Assembly (NCBI GenBank): GCA_018873225.1
Contig: JAEILZ010000004.1
Span: forward strand, 3,720,001-3,784,000
Length of the DNA stretch: 64,000 bases
Direction of reading: 5' to 3'
Source of the DNA: [Phialemoniopsis] sp. UDSM-2020
Taxonomy: Eukaryota > Ascomycota > Sordariomycetes > Thyridiales > Thyridiaceae
Shown: one piece after another, positions 10,735 to 22,171 of the stretch
Layout: each line of letters opens with the position of its first letter
Position numbering within the stretch: position 1 is the first letter of the stretch
Position numbers and translations under genes: made by a program
Notes under the pieces: model-generated
What the model saw: the letters and a program-made list of their open reading frames with translations, nothing else
Told to the model about the DNA's origin: nothing
The model's database searches: none

Positions 10735-11530
10735 CTAGCACTTGGCGGACTGGACAAAGACGTGCCAATCACTCTGGAAAGCCTTGCCGCTGACCCTAGG
10801 AATGCCGTCCTCGAAGATGCCGCCGGCGGTGCGGCAACGATTGTAGATCTCCTGCGCGCCGTCGGCGACCGAGTTCCAGGACCACAGCGTCTTGGTGCTC
10901 TTGGCCTGCGGAAGGAGGGTGAAGGGTCAGTGAAGTTTACGTGGGTTACACAGCATCGCGTCCCTTTTCTGCCCCAAGAGCGACTTACACTGTTGCACCA
11001 CCAGATGGCTGCACCGCCAGAGCAGCTCACCCGGCCGCAGCCTCCGGGCCCGTTGCTTGGCCTGCCCGTGGGTCTGCTTCCGCGAAGATAGCTGATTCCC
11101 TTCTTGACGTATTCGGCATTGGCCCTCTCCTTGTCCCAGCATTGGACCTCGGAGCGGGAAAAGTCGGTCCGCTTCTCGACCGCAGTGCCGTTCAGGGCAT
11201 CGTCGTCATCATCGTTGGCGATGCCCTGGGGGAAGTCCGTGTCGTAATTCGGGTTGAGCTTCTTGAGCTGCGCGTAGACCTCCTCGACGGTGCCGTAGAG
11301 GGTGACCTCAGTCGAGTTACGGAAGACTTGGACGTCCCAGGCCAAAGGACCACTCTCGAAGAAGCCGGGCGCGATTTCCCTTGGTGCGGGCGTGCTCGGC
11401 GCGGCGGAGACCAGCTTTTGACATGTCAGAAACCGGTTGCTATGAATCAATTCTTGATGATTGCGAGACCATCACGTACCTGGATGCCACACCATAGCAG
11501 AGTGTGTACAAGGATAGTCTTGAAAGCCAT
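10735..11530 (-). CDS. Small secreted cysteine-rich protein A (effector-like)
   Basis: Three exons: 11530-11480, 11414-10989 and 10905-10735 (introns 65 and 83 bp, both phase 0), 215 residues. Exon 1 is the signal peptide (17 residues, extended by LVSAAPS). The mature protein starts with a WDVQVFRN...LYGTVEEVYAQL region and an acidic linker with a run of five Asp. The cysteine part follows: VQCW, GGCGRVSC, AIWWCN, then YNRC and a closing SAKC, six cysteines in all, with FQSDWHVFVQ near the end. It pairs with the gene at 13171-14039, which has the same exon plan. I do not recognise the fold. A role in host or competitor interaction is inference from size, secretion and cysteines. Confidence 0.85.
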
Positions 11531-11677
11531 TTTGTCTTCGTTAAATATTGTCGCCTGAGTGCTGTTGGGGAGTGTGTTTTGAGATGGGTGTTTAGTGGAA
11601 GGATAGATGTTACTGCTGAGGATGTTGGATGAGGATGTCAAAGACTCTTTTTGATTTTTTGGAAGGCTTGACGGCCC

Positions 11678-11684
11678 CTTTATA
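11678..11684 (-). promoter_or_regulatory. TATA box of cysteine-rich gene A
   Basis: TATAAAG on the minus strand, about 150 bp before the ATG at 11530. The same box plus a nearby TTCT..A.AGGA stretch recurs before gene B. Confidence 0.5.
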
Positions 11685-12490
11685 GTAAAGTAGCATGTTG
11701 AACTTCTCTAAACAGGACCAATAACATCGTGTACTGCGCCCCTCCTCCGGCAACATAACATCGCGGTATGATCTATTTGCAGCGTCGACGCTCCTATGAA
11801 GGCTGAGGTAGATGTGGCAGATGAAGTCTAGACCGATGCCCCGGTCCAACGTGCTCCGTATTGCATCCTAGATTCAAGAAAACACTGACTACTGCGCCAC
11901 CCCGCTGTGAGCGGCCTTGGCAAGCCGCTGCAAACAACGCCAGCTACTCCATACACAAAGCACAGAGAAGAACACCGGATGCGCTGTATCCTAAGTTTAA
12001 AGAGGCTTGTCTGAATCGAAGTCGACTAGTCAGGGGTAATGATTATTGGTATGTGGATATCTATCTGCAAGGTCCCCTGATTCTCAGTTGACATGCCTCC
12101 TTAGGTTAGCGACCTGGCAGGGGAGGTTTGCAGTAATTATTCTAGTAGTGAAGAAGTATTTACGAGGCGGTGGAGTACTCACCTCATTCAATACCATAGG
12201 TGAGAGCTGCTACCTGGAATTGTAAGCAGCACCGAGACTTGAGCGTCAAGTGGTGAACGCAAAGCATGAACAGGTTCAATAAATGTTTCAATCCTGCCAT
12301 CATGTCGATCTGCAACATTATCTTGAGTCTATCTGAGCAGTGGGTGTTCGTGGATCCCTCACGTCTCTAGTTAGAGGTATCTGGAAAGCTGATCGTTGGA
12401 ATCATGATTAGATCATCATGCTTATTTAGGATGGGAGTAGAGGAACTGTTAGCGATGGTGCTCACATGCTGAGCCGGCCCGCTTCTTTGC

Positions 12491-12563
12491 CTGAGCCTCC
12501 TGGATCAGCCCCGGGACTTTATTGTCAAGTTGTCAATCTGTTCCTATTTCAGGACTCGGCGGC
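12491..12563. repeat. 73-bp duplicated upstream block, copy A
   Basis: Starts CTGAGCCTCCTGGATCA and ends with AATCTGTTCCTATTTCAGG and a few more bases. Copy B at 14304-14376 has the same length; its last 29 bases differ at three positions. It lies ~960 bp before the ATG of gene A. Confidence 0.6.
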
Positions 12564-13170
12564 CGAGCTTACTTTAGCAGTGGAGTTCAATACCTTAGGT
12601 TGGCATAATGATATTTACCGCCGTAGAAATACCTGGTACCAGTTGCTGCCCTCTTAGGCAAGCGAATCCCTGTCGAGAGCCCCGTGTTTGTAGTGTGATT
12701 GGGCACTCAAAACCATTGAATTTCCCACGGCACCCCACAAACTGTGAGACCGATAGCTTTGATCCTCCCTTCCAGCTCCGAGCGGCCGCCGGGGGCGCAA
12801 TGCTTCAACAAATCGCCCTGAAAATCATCGCAGAAGGGTTCGGCTGAGCACACGGAAAAGAAATTTGCAAGTGTCGTCCACGCGAACGCGTCCTGCCGTG
12901 AATCGGCGCCGTAAGAAGCCAAGGCATTACATTACTTATGAGAGGTCACATGAATCATTAGATTCTCTCTTCGTATAATCATAAATGCGTAACAGAACTA
13001 GGTGCGAGTCCTGTGCAAGACCAACATGTCCTCCATGCAACTTCTGAGGGAACCTGTCTCACCACAGTAATCCATCCAAAGTCTAGAGACAGCTAGACAG
13101 ATTGCAATTCAACCTATACAACACTTTGACGTATCGTCGCTATCAATCGACCCGCGCCATGGCGGTCCAT

Positions 13171-14039
13171 CTAGCACTTCTTTTGTTTGCGAACAATGAC
13201 GTTCCAGTCTTTCTGGAAGGCCTGTCCGGACACAACCTCATATCCGCCGTTCTCAGCCGAGTCGTCGCCGGTCTTGCAACGGTCGTAGATCGCCCGCGCG
13301 CCGTTGGCAATGGAGCCCCAGCCTAAGAGCGTCTTAGGCTGCTTGGACTATGGAGGGGACGAGTGAAATGTCAGCAACATTCTCAAGATTATAAAGGTAG
13401 TGTATTGCTTTTCTGCCCGAGAGATCGAGACTCACATCGTTGCACCACCAGATGGCACTCCCTTTGTTACACCTTACTTGCCCACAGTTCCCGGGACCCG
13501 GGCCGTTGCGCGGCGGCCGCCCCGACATCCCGGCGAGTTGTTTAATACTGTCATTGATCTTTTCGGCGTCGGCTGTGTCATGTTTATTCTTGCCCTTGGA
13601 CCAGCAGAGGATCTTGGAGTGCGTAAACATGGCCCGCTCCTCGATCGCCGCGCTATCCCTGGCGTCGAGCTGCGGATCCTCGGCAGCCGCCTCGTTGTCA
13701 TCGTCGCCCTCAATACCCCGCGGGAAGTCTGTATCGTAGTTGGGGTTAAGTTTCCTGAGCTGCGCGTACACCTCGTCGATAGTGCCGTAGAGCGTCACCT
13801 CGGTGCCATTGCGGAACGCTTGGACGTCCCAGGCCAAGTCAGGGCCTGCGAAGTATCCGGGGGCGAGTTCCATGGAGGCTTTGGCGCTGGGTGCGGCGGA
13901 GACCAGCTGGTCAACAGGTAAACATTAGCAAATCAGCTACCAAAAGTACATTTGGGCTTGAGTAGGACATCCCATGACCATCACATACCTGAATGCTGGT
14001 CCACAGCATAGTGTTTATAAGGAAAGACTTGAAAGCCAT
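13171..14039 (-). CDS. Small secreted cysteine-rich protein B (effector-like paralogue)
   Basis: Three exons: 14039-13989, 13906-13436 and 13347-13171, 232 residues, with intron positions and phases identical to protein A. The signal peptide starts MAFKSFLINTMLW against MAFKTILVHTLLW in A. Shared landmarks are LAWDVQ.FRN, LYGT, VYAQL, KLNPNYDTDFP, the acidic linker, CW, CGQVRC, AIWWCND, YDRC, VSGQAFQKDWNVIV and a last Cys as the final residue. The linker is longer and more diverged than the rest, while cysteines and aromatic positions are kept, which fits selection on a folded secreted domain. Its start and splice sites (GTATGT, GTGAGT; CAG, TAG) are clear. Function not recognised. Confidence 0.85.
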
Positions 14040-14149
14040 GCTGCCCTTCAGACGCATACTGTATCTTGGTGCTCTTTTATTTCGTGATCGAGAAAGTTCT
14101 GCTGGCAGATATCAAAGGGTCTATCATGTGTCGAAGAATTTGATGCCTT

Positions 14150-14156
14150 CTTTATA
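14150..14156 (-). promoter_or_regulatory. TATA box of cysteine-rich gene B
   Basis: TATAAAG on the minus strand, ~111-117 bp before the ATG at 14039, in a context resembling the promoter of gene A. Confidence 0.5.
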
Positions 14157-14303
14157 GCGAGAACAACATGCTAAGATCTTCTAGATAGGAACAAGACACG
14201 ACTGGAGGGAGCGTGCTTCGCCACGAAGTAGATCCAGGTCCAATCCCTACGCTCAAGTGCATCAGAAGGACGCGGGCGTCTGTTGGCTTAACCACTTGCG
14301 TTA

Positions 14304-14376
14304 CTGAGCCTCATGGGATCAAATGCAGCGCTTTTGCATGGATTTGAATCTGTTGCTATTTCAGGACTCTGAGGCT
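14304..14376. repeat. 73-bp duplicated upstream block, copy B
   Basis: Starts CTGAGCCTCATGGGATCA and ends with AATCTGTTGCTATTTCAGG and a few more bases; matches 12491-12563 in length and order. It lies only ~265 bp before the ATG of gene B. Confidence 0.6.
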
Positions 14377-14905
14377 ACAACACATGTAGGATTTCCTCTT
14401 CGCTCTAGTCTACCGACGGGCCGGCTAGGCTAATGTGCCAACGAGTCCGTTCCCTTAAAAAAGCCTGCATAGCACGATCTAGTCGAGCTAGCCACCAAAT
14501 CACGAAAGCTGAGCAAGGCAAAACATTCAGACTTTGTGATGGAACGAATTTAGTCGCTAGACCGCCGACATACAATCTTGTCAGTTCAACGTGTATTGTT
14601 CGTTCCGATTAGAATGAGGGATGATGCGGTTGTGTCTTTGTAGCGATGATGTTGCCGATGAACCGGGCCGGAAGGAGCCGAGATGCTGCACTGCCGACAG
14701 CCAGTGCCATGATGGATGCCTGAACATATTCGCCATAAAGATCAAGTTGCATGGATCTCGACGGCTTTGCTGGCACTAGCTAAGAATACTCACAGACGCC
14801 GTCTGACGACATCGACTGCGAGTGGAGCAGCGTCCCTCGCCTAGCATTTGAAATGAACTTGGAACTCGAATCCGGAGGATGTTGTGAGTTCAAGTATATT
14901 TGTAA

Positions 14906-17900
14906 TCAACGTAAGAAATATGGAACAAGCCTCTCGAATGCCTCAAAACTCGATCCTTCCTCGTATGGAAGGGTTGCAATACTCTTTCTCAGCCTTTCCG
15001 CCTCTTGTCGCATTGCATCTGCTTCACTTAGGCGACCATCATCTCTTAGTACCTCTGATAATAGATATGTGGTACGAGCTACCCTTGGCGTCGGATCGAA
15101 GCACTTTTCGAAGATAGACAAGGCCTTTCGCGCATGATTTCTTGACATGGTCAGCTTCGGCAACTTCAAGTCCGCCGCAAAGGTCAACTCACTCAGCTGT
15201 GCGAAAGTCGCCATCACGTCGCAGGAAAGTGGCCATCTTGTGCCAACTGAGTCCCGTCTTGAAGTGATGAGGTGAAATGTTGCAGCATATGCCGAATGAC
15301 GTCTCGTGGCACTGCCGTGCTTCGGCGATCCGCCCTTGGTCCAGGCGGAGGTTTCCCAGGTAATACATGCATCTGAACCACAAGTCAGTCATTTCGTGAT
15401 AGGCCTTCAGGTCTTCATTGCGCTCACATTGCATATCTGTCCGAATCGACTCCGTAGCTCTGTCGCCACAACTCTTCGCTCTTTTCCAAGCACTCAGAGG
15501 CCTTGTCCAGCTGGTCCATGCGTCGATAGATCAGGCCGAGATTGCCATATGTGAACGCTAAAAGCCCTTCTTGAGAGTCACTACATTTCTGTGAGACTTC
15601 AAGAGCTTTGAGGTTGTACTCGAGCGACTTCTCCAGCTGATTATACTCCATGTAAAAGATGCCAACTGAGTAATATGTGGTGCCAAGCATTGGGTCGTTT
15701 GGAGGTAGCAGAGCCTCGCGAATTTGAAGACACCTCAATAATAGTGGCAGCGCCTCTGCGATGCGGTTGTTCTCGATCCGGATACCTGCAAGTGGCCATA
15801 ATATGGAAGCGATCTCTAAGTTCTCCTCATCTTCTGGGCATGCCGCTAGGCCAATCTTCACTAATGGATCAATTTCGTTGAAAAGGCCGCGCTCGAAGAG
15901 GTACCTACTCGACTAGAGTCAGACCATACGAAATAATGATGAAGTTGCAGGATATGTGACTTGGTCTCACCATGTGACAGAGCTTACTAAGATTGCAAGC
16001 CTGGTGGACTTGAGCCCCTGAAAGTCCTTTTCGAAGCGGCGACACAGAAACACGGCATGTGGGAGATATCTCTCACACTTCAACCAATCTTTCCACATCT
16101 GCCCATCCCTATTCTTCGGAAAGCTCTCACTGAGAACGGTGAGAACTGCATCGAAAGCCTTCTTCCGGTCTTCCTTGGACATGAACAGATACACTACATC
16201 TTGAACTAGGCGGTGGATGCTCATGTCATCCTTAACCTTGGTAAGTAAGGACATTGTAATGAGTTCTTCTAGACTTTCTAGGTAACTGTAGAGGATTTTG
16301 TCAGTGCTAGAGCAAATTGAGTTCTCGGATGTGAGGGCACGTACTCCATCTCGCAAATAATCGTGTTGAAGCCTTGGGTCTCTTCCTCTTCAAAGCTTGA
16401 CAGAATGACTTCGCACGGTATTCGATCCGGGTCAAAGAAACACATAGCATGCATTATAGCCTTTGGGTCATGGTCCAACTGCTCGGTCGCGAACGCGGTA
16501 GCAACACTGTGAGGATATTCGTCGGAAAGATTCCGCTTCTGCAGCAGACGGGGCGCATTTGCACAGTAGAGCTTAGCAAACCTATCGAGATCCATTCCGA
16601 ATTGGGTGATGAAACTGCTCATCTGGTTGATGGCCAGTGGAACGCCTTTCCACTCACGCAACAGCGCCTCAATTCTCGGATTTCGTTTTTGCTGTTGTGA
16701 CTTGCCAACCTCGTCATAGAAGAGATCTAGCGACTCCTCAGTGTCCAAGGGTAATACAGGGATACTGGCGCAAGCACGCGGCATTGCCGTGTAGGGATTG
16801 CGGCTCGTGACAATGATGTGACCCTTGCCTCCTGTGGGCCAAAATTGCTGAAGCATCTGTCTGTCATCAAGATTGTCGTATACCAGGAGCCAACTTTCAG
16901 CTGAAAGTTTGGGTATCAGCAATCTGTAACACACGATAAATCCCTATTATAAGATTACTTACTTGTTAACCCAAGCCATTCCAGCAAGATACGACAGTTC
17001 ACAGCGGTCTCACCGCCCAATTTGGCTTCAGGCAACCCCAAGTTGATAGCATGTCTGGAAAGAGCCTCCTGGACTTTCATAGGGGTATCTGTCTCAGTCC
17101 ATAGAATGATTTTGTAGTTATCGATCCGAGATTTACAGTATCGCATTGCCAGCTGAGTCTTGCCAATTCCGGGTAAGCCATATAGCGATACCAGAGCAGG
17201 CTGTGCGGTAGAAGAAGCAAACCTATCGTCGATTGTAGTAAAATAGCCCTCTCTTCCTTCGAAGTGTTTGCTCAACGAGATGGGAATCGATCTGTAAGGG
17301 CAGACGCTCGTTTGTGTGATTTGCCGTTCTCGTACTGGAAGGATGGTATCACCTTCCAAGGGATATGACGAGACGCAATCCTTGAATTTTGCACACCAAA
17401 TCCTCAGTCGCCCAACAGCTTTCTTGTTCTCTTCAATAAGTTGGACTAAGTTTGTAGAAGGTCTCGAGCTCAGATGTTCTGCATCATCATTGTTATTAGA
17501 AACCGCTTGAATCGTTGACAAATGTGCGTACAAAATGGCATGCGAACCTGATTTGTGCTTGACCATGAACAAAGCAAGCTGCAGAAGGCCGTGCGCGAGT
17601 TCAGCAAAGGTCTGAACAAGGAGACCTGTTGAAAGGCTCTTCTTGATACACGGCTGGTTGAAGGGCGTTTGAGGTAATGGTGTTTTGGTTGTGAGTTCTT
17701 CAAGTGGTTCAAGGAGATTATTCCGGCATATATCTTTGGGCTTTCCCGTTGACAAGACTTCCTAGGGACCCATCAACTTGTGAATACTTGGTGCAGGACT
17801 TTGACTACACTTACACGAAGGCAAACCGATAGGCTGCCAAGAACAAGAGCTGGCCAACACTCAAAGTCGCCGGGGATGATCCCTGCCGAATCCACAACAG

Positions 17901-18120
17901 TGATGAATCCTTTGCATGTCTTCATCATGCCGTCAAACCGTACACGTAAGGATACATTGACTGATGGCCAGTCCTGAGACGACTCGATCCATTGCGTCGC
18001 TTTCAGATCGTCAGTGATACTTAGGATACCTTTTTGATCTTCCTTGGAGAATTGGTGAGCGAGTTCGTGGAAGCTGTTCTCAACGCCCTGAATGGTACTT
18101 GTGACCTGATCTCCCACCAT
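14906..18120 (-). CDS. NB-ARC/TPR NLR-like (STAND) protein
   Basis: Seven exons: 18120-17815, 17761-16963, 16900-16345, 16285-15988, 15912-15428, 15372-15193 and 15140-14906, all phases consistent, 952 residues. Residues 1-~230 form an N-terminal region with no recognised domain. The nucleotide-binding part has the P-loop GLPGIGKT (297-304), Walker B LLVYDNLDD (373-381), TSRNP, GVPLA (~454) and IHRLVQ at the MHD-like position. The C-terminal ~400 residues carry TPR-type helices (YSVGIFYMEYNQLEKSLEYN, YGNLGLIYRRMDQLDKASEC). Fungal proteins of this build act as intracellular receptors in self/non-self recognition and cell death; the ligand is unknown. An alternative in-frame splice exists before Walker B (donor after 16959, acceptor before 16923). 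The start could lie further upstream. Confidence 0.82.
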
Positions 18121-19166
18121 CGTGTAATGCTCTTGCGTTCATTCTTCTTACAAGGGCAAGAAAGGTGGATGAAGTTGATGACAAGGAATGATAGGATGTA
18201 TCTGTCTGCAAATACTGGGCAGCCTGTGCTACTAATGTACTGGCGTCTTGGCTTCATGAGGCTGGCACCGGTGGGATGGAAGGTAAAGTGACGTCGGGTG
18301 TAAATTGCCAAAGGGTGGTCAGCATTTAGTGACTGTTCCTAAAAGAGAACATCGTCCCCCAACATTACCGAATTGCCTTGGGTGCTCCAGTACAGCCCGA
18401 CAGGAAGACCCCTGAAAAGCGCCAGTGCCAAAATACACCCTCGAAGTTTCGTCACCGAAGAGCATGCCGCCACCCCTGCTTGTATTCGTCCCCGTATGGG
18501 CATATTCTATCCCTGAATACTTGTCAATCACGTATTCGTTGCTCTACTTGGAGGTACAGCGATGCAGGACATTTCAACCTGTCCGTGCCCTTCCTTCGAA
18601 GTTATGATAGCGCATATCGGACCGCAAGTCCTGGAGAAAGGAAGAGAGGCATTGTGAGTGTGTGGGGTGCCATGGCAAGCTTCGGGTCATGGCTCCTCGC
18701 CCTACGTATTTGCGGTGCGATTGGTTAACTTGTCGTAAAGGGATCCAGGCATTCTCGGATTTAGAGGGCGGGGTGTAACCCGTAGGGTGGCTATATCATT
18801 GTGACAAGGCGATCAATATATGCAGTGAAACCTAAGCCAGCCCCCACCCCTAGCTCTAAAGAGGGCTTTGATCACCTTTCAGGCTCGAGGCATGACCTAT
18901 CAGGTTGATGAATATGTGGCTAGTTTCAGGTTCAGTGTGAAGGCAGGGTTGAGATGTAGAGTCGTCGGTCCCGATGTCGTATGATCCGCAGTAGGTCTGT
19001 CGGTGCAATGTACGAGGCTCAAGCAGAGCCATTTGCGATTAGTTCGCGCCCCAAGTTTGCGGCTCAAGCTGCGGCTTGTCGGTGGTTACATGTGCAAGTA
19101 ATGCGCGCAATCATTCGGGCATTCTTTTACTCTCACACTGATATACTATCTTTCTCATGCTAATGC
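18121..19166. other. Divergent intergenic region, NLR-like gene and orphan membrane gene
   Basis: 1.0 kb without a convincing gene. It may hold promoters for both divergent genes and any non-coding first exon of the rightward one. Confidence 0.4.
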
Positions 19167-20725
19167 ATGCTGCTGCCGACTATTGCAGCATCCCTTCCAG
19201 CACCCTGCGAAGCATGTCCTGTCGCCCTTTACCTCGTACGTCATTTCGATACGACTACGCTCGTTGAACTAGGCCTTTTGTGGTTTGCTTCTGTAGGAAA
19301 TGCCGTTATCTCGTCGCCCGTTCAAAAGACATATCAGCTCACTACGAAGAGTGACCATCGGCAGGAACCCGCCAGATTTGCCTCTAAGTAAGTGCTATAG
19401 GAAGGGGACTTTATGTTCAAAGGCTGAACCATCCATTGCTAGCTGAGATCATTGATCCATCCGTGTTATCGACTTTTGAAACCGTCTTCAAGCCTATTGA
19501 TGTGTCTGGCATTGCACAGGACCTGCTTGTACGACCTTACAGATCTTACATGCGCCATATCACTGATTCCTTCAACCGTCTTGGTGATACATTCGAAGCG
19601 ATCTGTCCCGAGGAGTACAAGACCAAGCGAGGGTCATGGTATTTGGCCTCTGTAGCGGCTTTTCAGAATCATGTTCTCACTGAACAGTACTTCTCCTTGG
19701 AAACAACCGCCTCTCATATGAAAGCAGAACACCTACTTGAGCCGTCTCAAAATGTTGCAATCACTCGCCTACAACTTTTCTACGCCTTTTCCCTAATTGG
19801 AATATCATCTCATCTTTTCCAGCCATCTGTCGATGGTGTCGAGCGTAACATGCTCATCATCGAGGACTGTGTGCCCGGAACGCAACATCGTTGCTGGTCA
19901 ATCTTGTCTAACAGGGTTTTTGCTAGAGATCTAGGAACACCAGTTGCCAGTCTCATCAGCGGCTTTGGACAGCTCAGCCCTGTGACGGACGGCGATCAAC
20001 GAAGTTATGAGGCAAAGACGGTATCACTTAGGGCAGACAGGTTCAACGCGCGTCTGCTTTGCTCTGTCTTGAAGATGAAGATCGTTTGGACGGATATTCT
20101 GAATACCCATCTCGACTACGATGGCGATACCAACACTTTGTTTTTGTTCCGACACGCGACATTCTGCACCATGAACTCCAAGTTCACCAAAGATAACCGA
20201 GGTGACAGCATATGGGAAAGGTGAACTATCCCGCTTGTCTCTACAGTATGATGTGTGAACTGACATTGCGACTTAAGCTGCGTCGAGCTGGAGGGTCCGA
20301 CGGACTGGGACCATCCTAACGATCTTATGTGCGAGATCCTACTATCGCTTTACATGCTATTTGGCCAGGACAGTGGTACTAGGCAATATTTCAATCCCAA
20401 GAAGGTGTTCGAGGGTTGGCCAACCGCAGAGCATGATCGGCTGCTTGTCATGCTTTGCGGGGGAAATTGGCCGTTTCAAACCTCAACATATGAGCCCAAG
20501 CCGATTTACTACCTTGCCAGAGATTTCCCCATGATCCAGTCCAAATTAGACTTTCTCAACAACGTTGTGATCCACAAAGAACCAAAGAGCCTGCTTCAGT
20601 TGTGGAGGGATAAGCGCAACGCTGGACAATGGTACACATTCTGGGCAGTCATCTTCTACGGGACATTCGGTTTGCTGGTTGCTGTGGCACAACTGGTTAC
20701 ATCAATACTGGCATTGTATAAGTAG
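19167..20725 (+). CDS. Orphan fungal protein with C-terminal membrane anchor
   Basis: The firm parts are an exon reading from about 19423-19443 to 20220 and a last exon 20278-20725 (intron GTGAAC..TTAAG, phase 2). A likely first exon starts at the ATG at 19167 (MLLPTIAASLPAPCEACPVA) and ends near 19387 at GTAAGT, but the only phase-correct acceptor gives a 35-bp intron, so that junction is unresolved or damaged. The protein has conserved-looking LVRPYRSYM and DSFNRLGDTFEAICP motifs and ends in WYTFWAVIFYGTFGLL with a hydrophobic span, a tail that I associate with a widespread uncharacterised family in filamentous fungi. It is divergent from the NLR-like gene. Function unknown. Confidence 0.6.
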
Positions 20726-20964
20726 TGCGCCCGTAGAAGTGTACTATAACAACTTGCACACTTGATGCAAAATATACATGGGAGACCTTTCCAATCAAAT
20801 AGCCGACTTGTGCTGGCAGGTACACTTCATACGTCGGACTTGGCCGCGACGCCATGACTGGCTGCACCTGAATGTTGATCATTTTTTACCAATCTTTGAA
20901 GGAATTTGATCATGAAAAACGATGGCTCGTATCTCAATACTTGCTCTCTTAACTTCCTTCTCGT

Positions 20965-22171
20965 TCAGCTTGGGGGGTCTCGTCGGTGAGAGCCGTGCGG
21001 GCACACTTGAAGGGGTAGTCAGTAGACTGCTCTCTCGTTCCAATAACAACGCACCTCAAACAACTAAAGAACGACGTGCAGACTTACGTCGAGCTCGCCC
21101 ATCCGTCATAGAGTCAAAATTCTTGAACAGAATGGCTTCGTCGGGCTGCATCCCGTTAAGGAAATACCATCGCTGCTTGGAGTTGTATTTGAGCTGGAAG
21201 TTCTCCCCTAGATAATGCGAGTACACTAGGTCATGCGCCATGAGGTCTTCGCGTTCGAGGGTGCGGGCGTCACAGACACTGAGCAGCGAGTCATCCAACG
21301 GACCGTTGAGAGCCCTCCAAAGACTGGGTTTGAATACGCGTGAGACGATAGATTGACACGATCTTCACACTTTCAGTGGGGAATTTCAAGATAGCACTCA
21401 CTTCACCAACTGGATGCGGCCCTTAAAGAGCTCTGCGAGGTTCTCTCCCTGATGGAGGGTCAATCTTCTCAGAGCAGCATTGGGCGTTTGGTCTACATGA
21501 TTGTGAGTTCGATGAGTTTGTCTCACGTAAGTAAGATCTGGGAAAATGGTAGCGCACCAACATGAGCCCCCGAGGCCGGAGGTCGCGGTTCGTCCTCGTT
21601 GTAAGAATACCCGGCGGGTTGAACCTGGCGGATCTTCCGATAGTATTTGTCAGTAAACGAAGTAACAAGAGGTGCTAATACTTCAAAGAATGCCAAATCG
21701 TACGGTGTAGTCGAAGATGTGCACCATGTCAGCCTTCAGTCTGTTCTGCAGCCACTGCTCCATCCCAGGGATGAAGACAGATCTCAAAGCATGTGTATCG
21801 TGGATGTCTATGGTCAAGTCGGGCATCTTCACGAAACAGAAACCATGTTTGTCCAAGCTGAAAGTGTCTTCTCTGCCTCTGGCATCGCCGAACGAGATGA
21901 GATGCTTGTCGTAATTGAGATTTGATCTTGGCTGGCCTTTCGGCAGGGGAATGTTAATGCAAAATGTCTTTTCCGTCAAGTATATTGGGTCATCGGCGAA
22001 GAAGCTAAGAGCGCGAACGTGTTCCCGGCTTGTGTCCCAATCCTTCTCCGCCTCGTCGTAGTCCGGAAAGACAATCTCAGAGGCGTTTCGATATGCCGGC
22101 GGTGCTATGTATTACTCGGTGAGTTTGCTTCGAAGCAAAGATCTTAGTAAAGGGTGCAGCTTACTTGCCAT
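20965..22171 (-). CDS. CmcJ/AsaB-like oxygenase (GA4-desaturase family), C-terminus damaged
   Basis: Six exons: 22171-22165, 22104-21704, 21633-21558, 21492-21402, 21323-21088 and 21005-20965, 283 residues as it stands. Exon 1 is only 7 bp (ATG GCA A). Family landmarks: LTEKTFCINIPLPKG, GREDTFSLDKHGF, IFDYT, GAHVDQTP, NLWRALNG, SVCDARTLE, LVYSHYLGENFQLKYN and RWYFL..QPDEAILFKNFDS. The group includes oxidoreductases of fungal and bacterial secondary metabolism. After LCPHGS the frame meets a TGA at 20967, while the usual family ending (ASIEIRAIVF) is intact in the next frame down to ~20880; a run of six C (minus strand) between them is the likely site of a one-base loss. It is either a recent pseudogene or a sequence error. 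Confidence 0.75.

Larger units (their letters stand above)
11531..13170. other. Gene-free spacer between the cysteine-rich paralogues, 1.6 kb
   Basis: AT-richer than the genes around it; only short meaningless frames. It holds the promoter of protein A near 11.68 kb and a 73-bp block (12491-12563) that is repeated upstream of protein B. CCTTAGGTT occurs at both ~12110 and ~12592. Compared with gene B, about 700 extra bp lie between promoter and block, possibly an insertion or the remains of one. Confidence 0.5.
14040..14905. other. Intergenic, upstream of cysteine-rich gene B
   Basis: Holds the promoter of gene B and the second copy of the 73-bp block. The remainder (14.4-14.9 kb) shows no gene. 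Confidence 0.5.

Noticed and set aside
10735..14039. Assignment of the cysteine-rich pair to the KP4 killer-toxin or Ecp2/Hce2 families
   Set aside because: Cysteine spacing and flanking motifs do not fit either family by eye, so they are left unassigned.
20922..21215. Plus-strand frame with a signal-peptide-like start
   Set aside because: Lies antisense to the last exons and intron of the AsaB-like gene and shows no other support.
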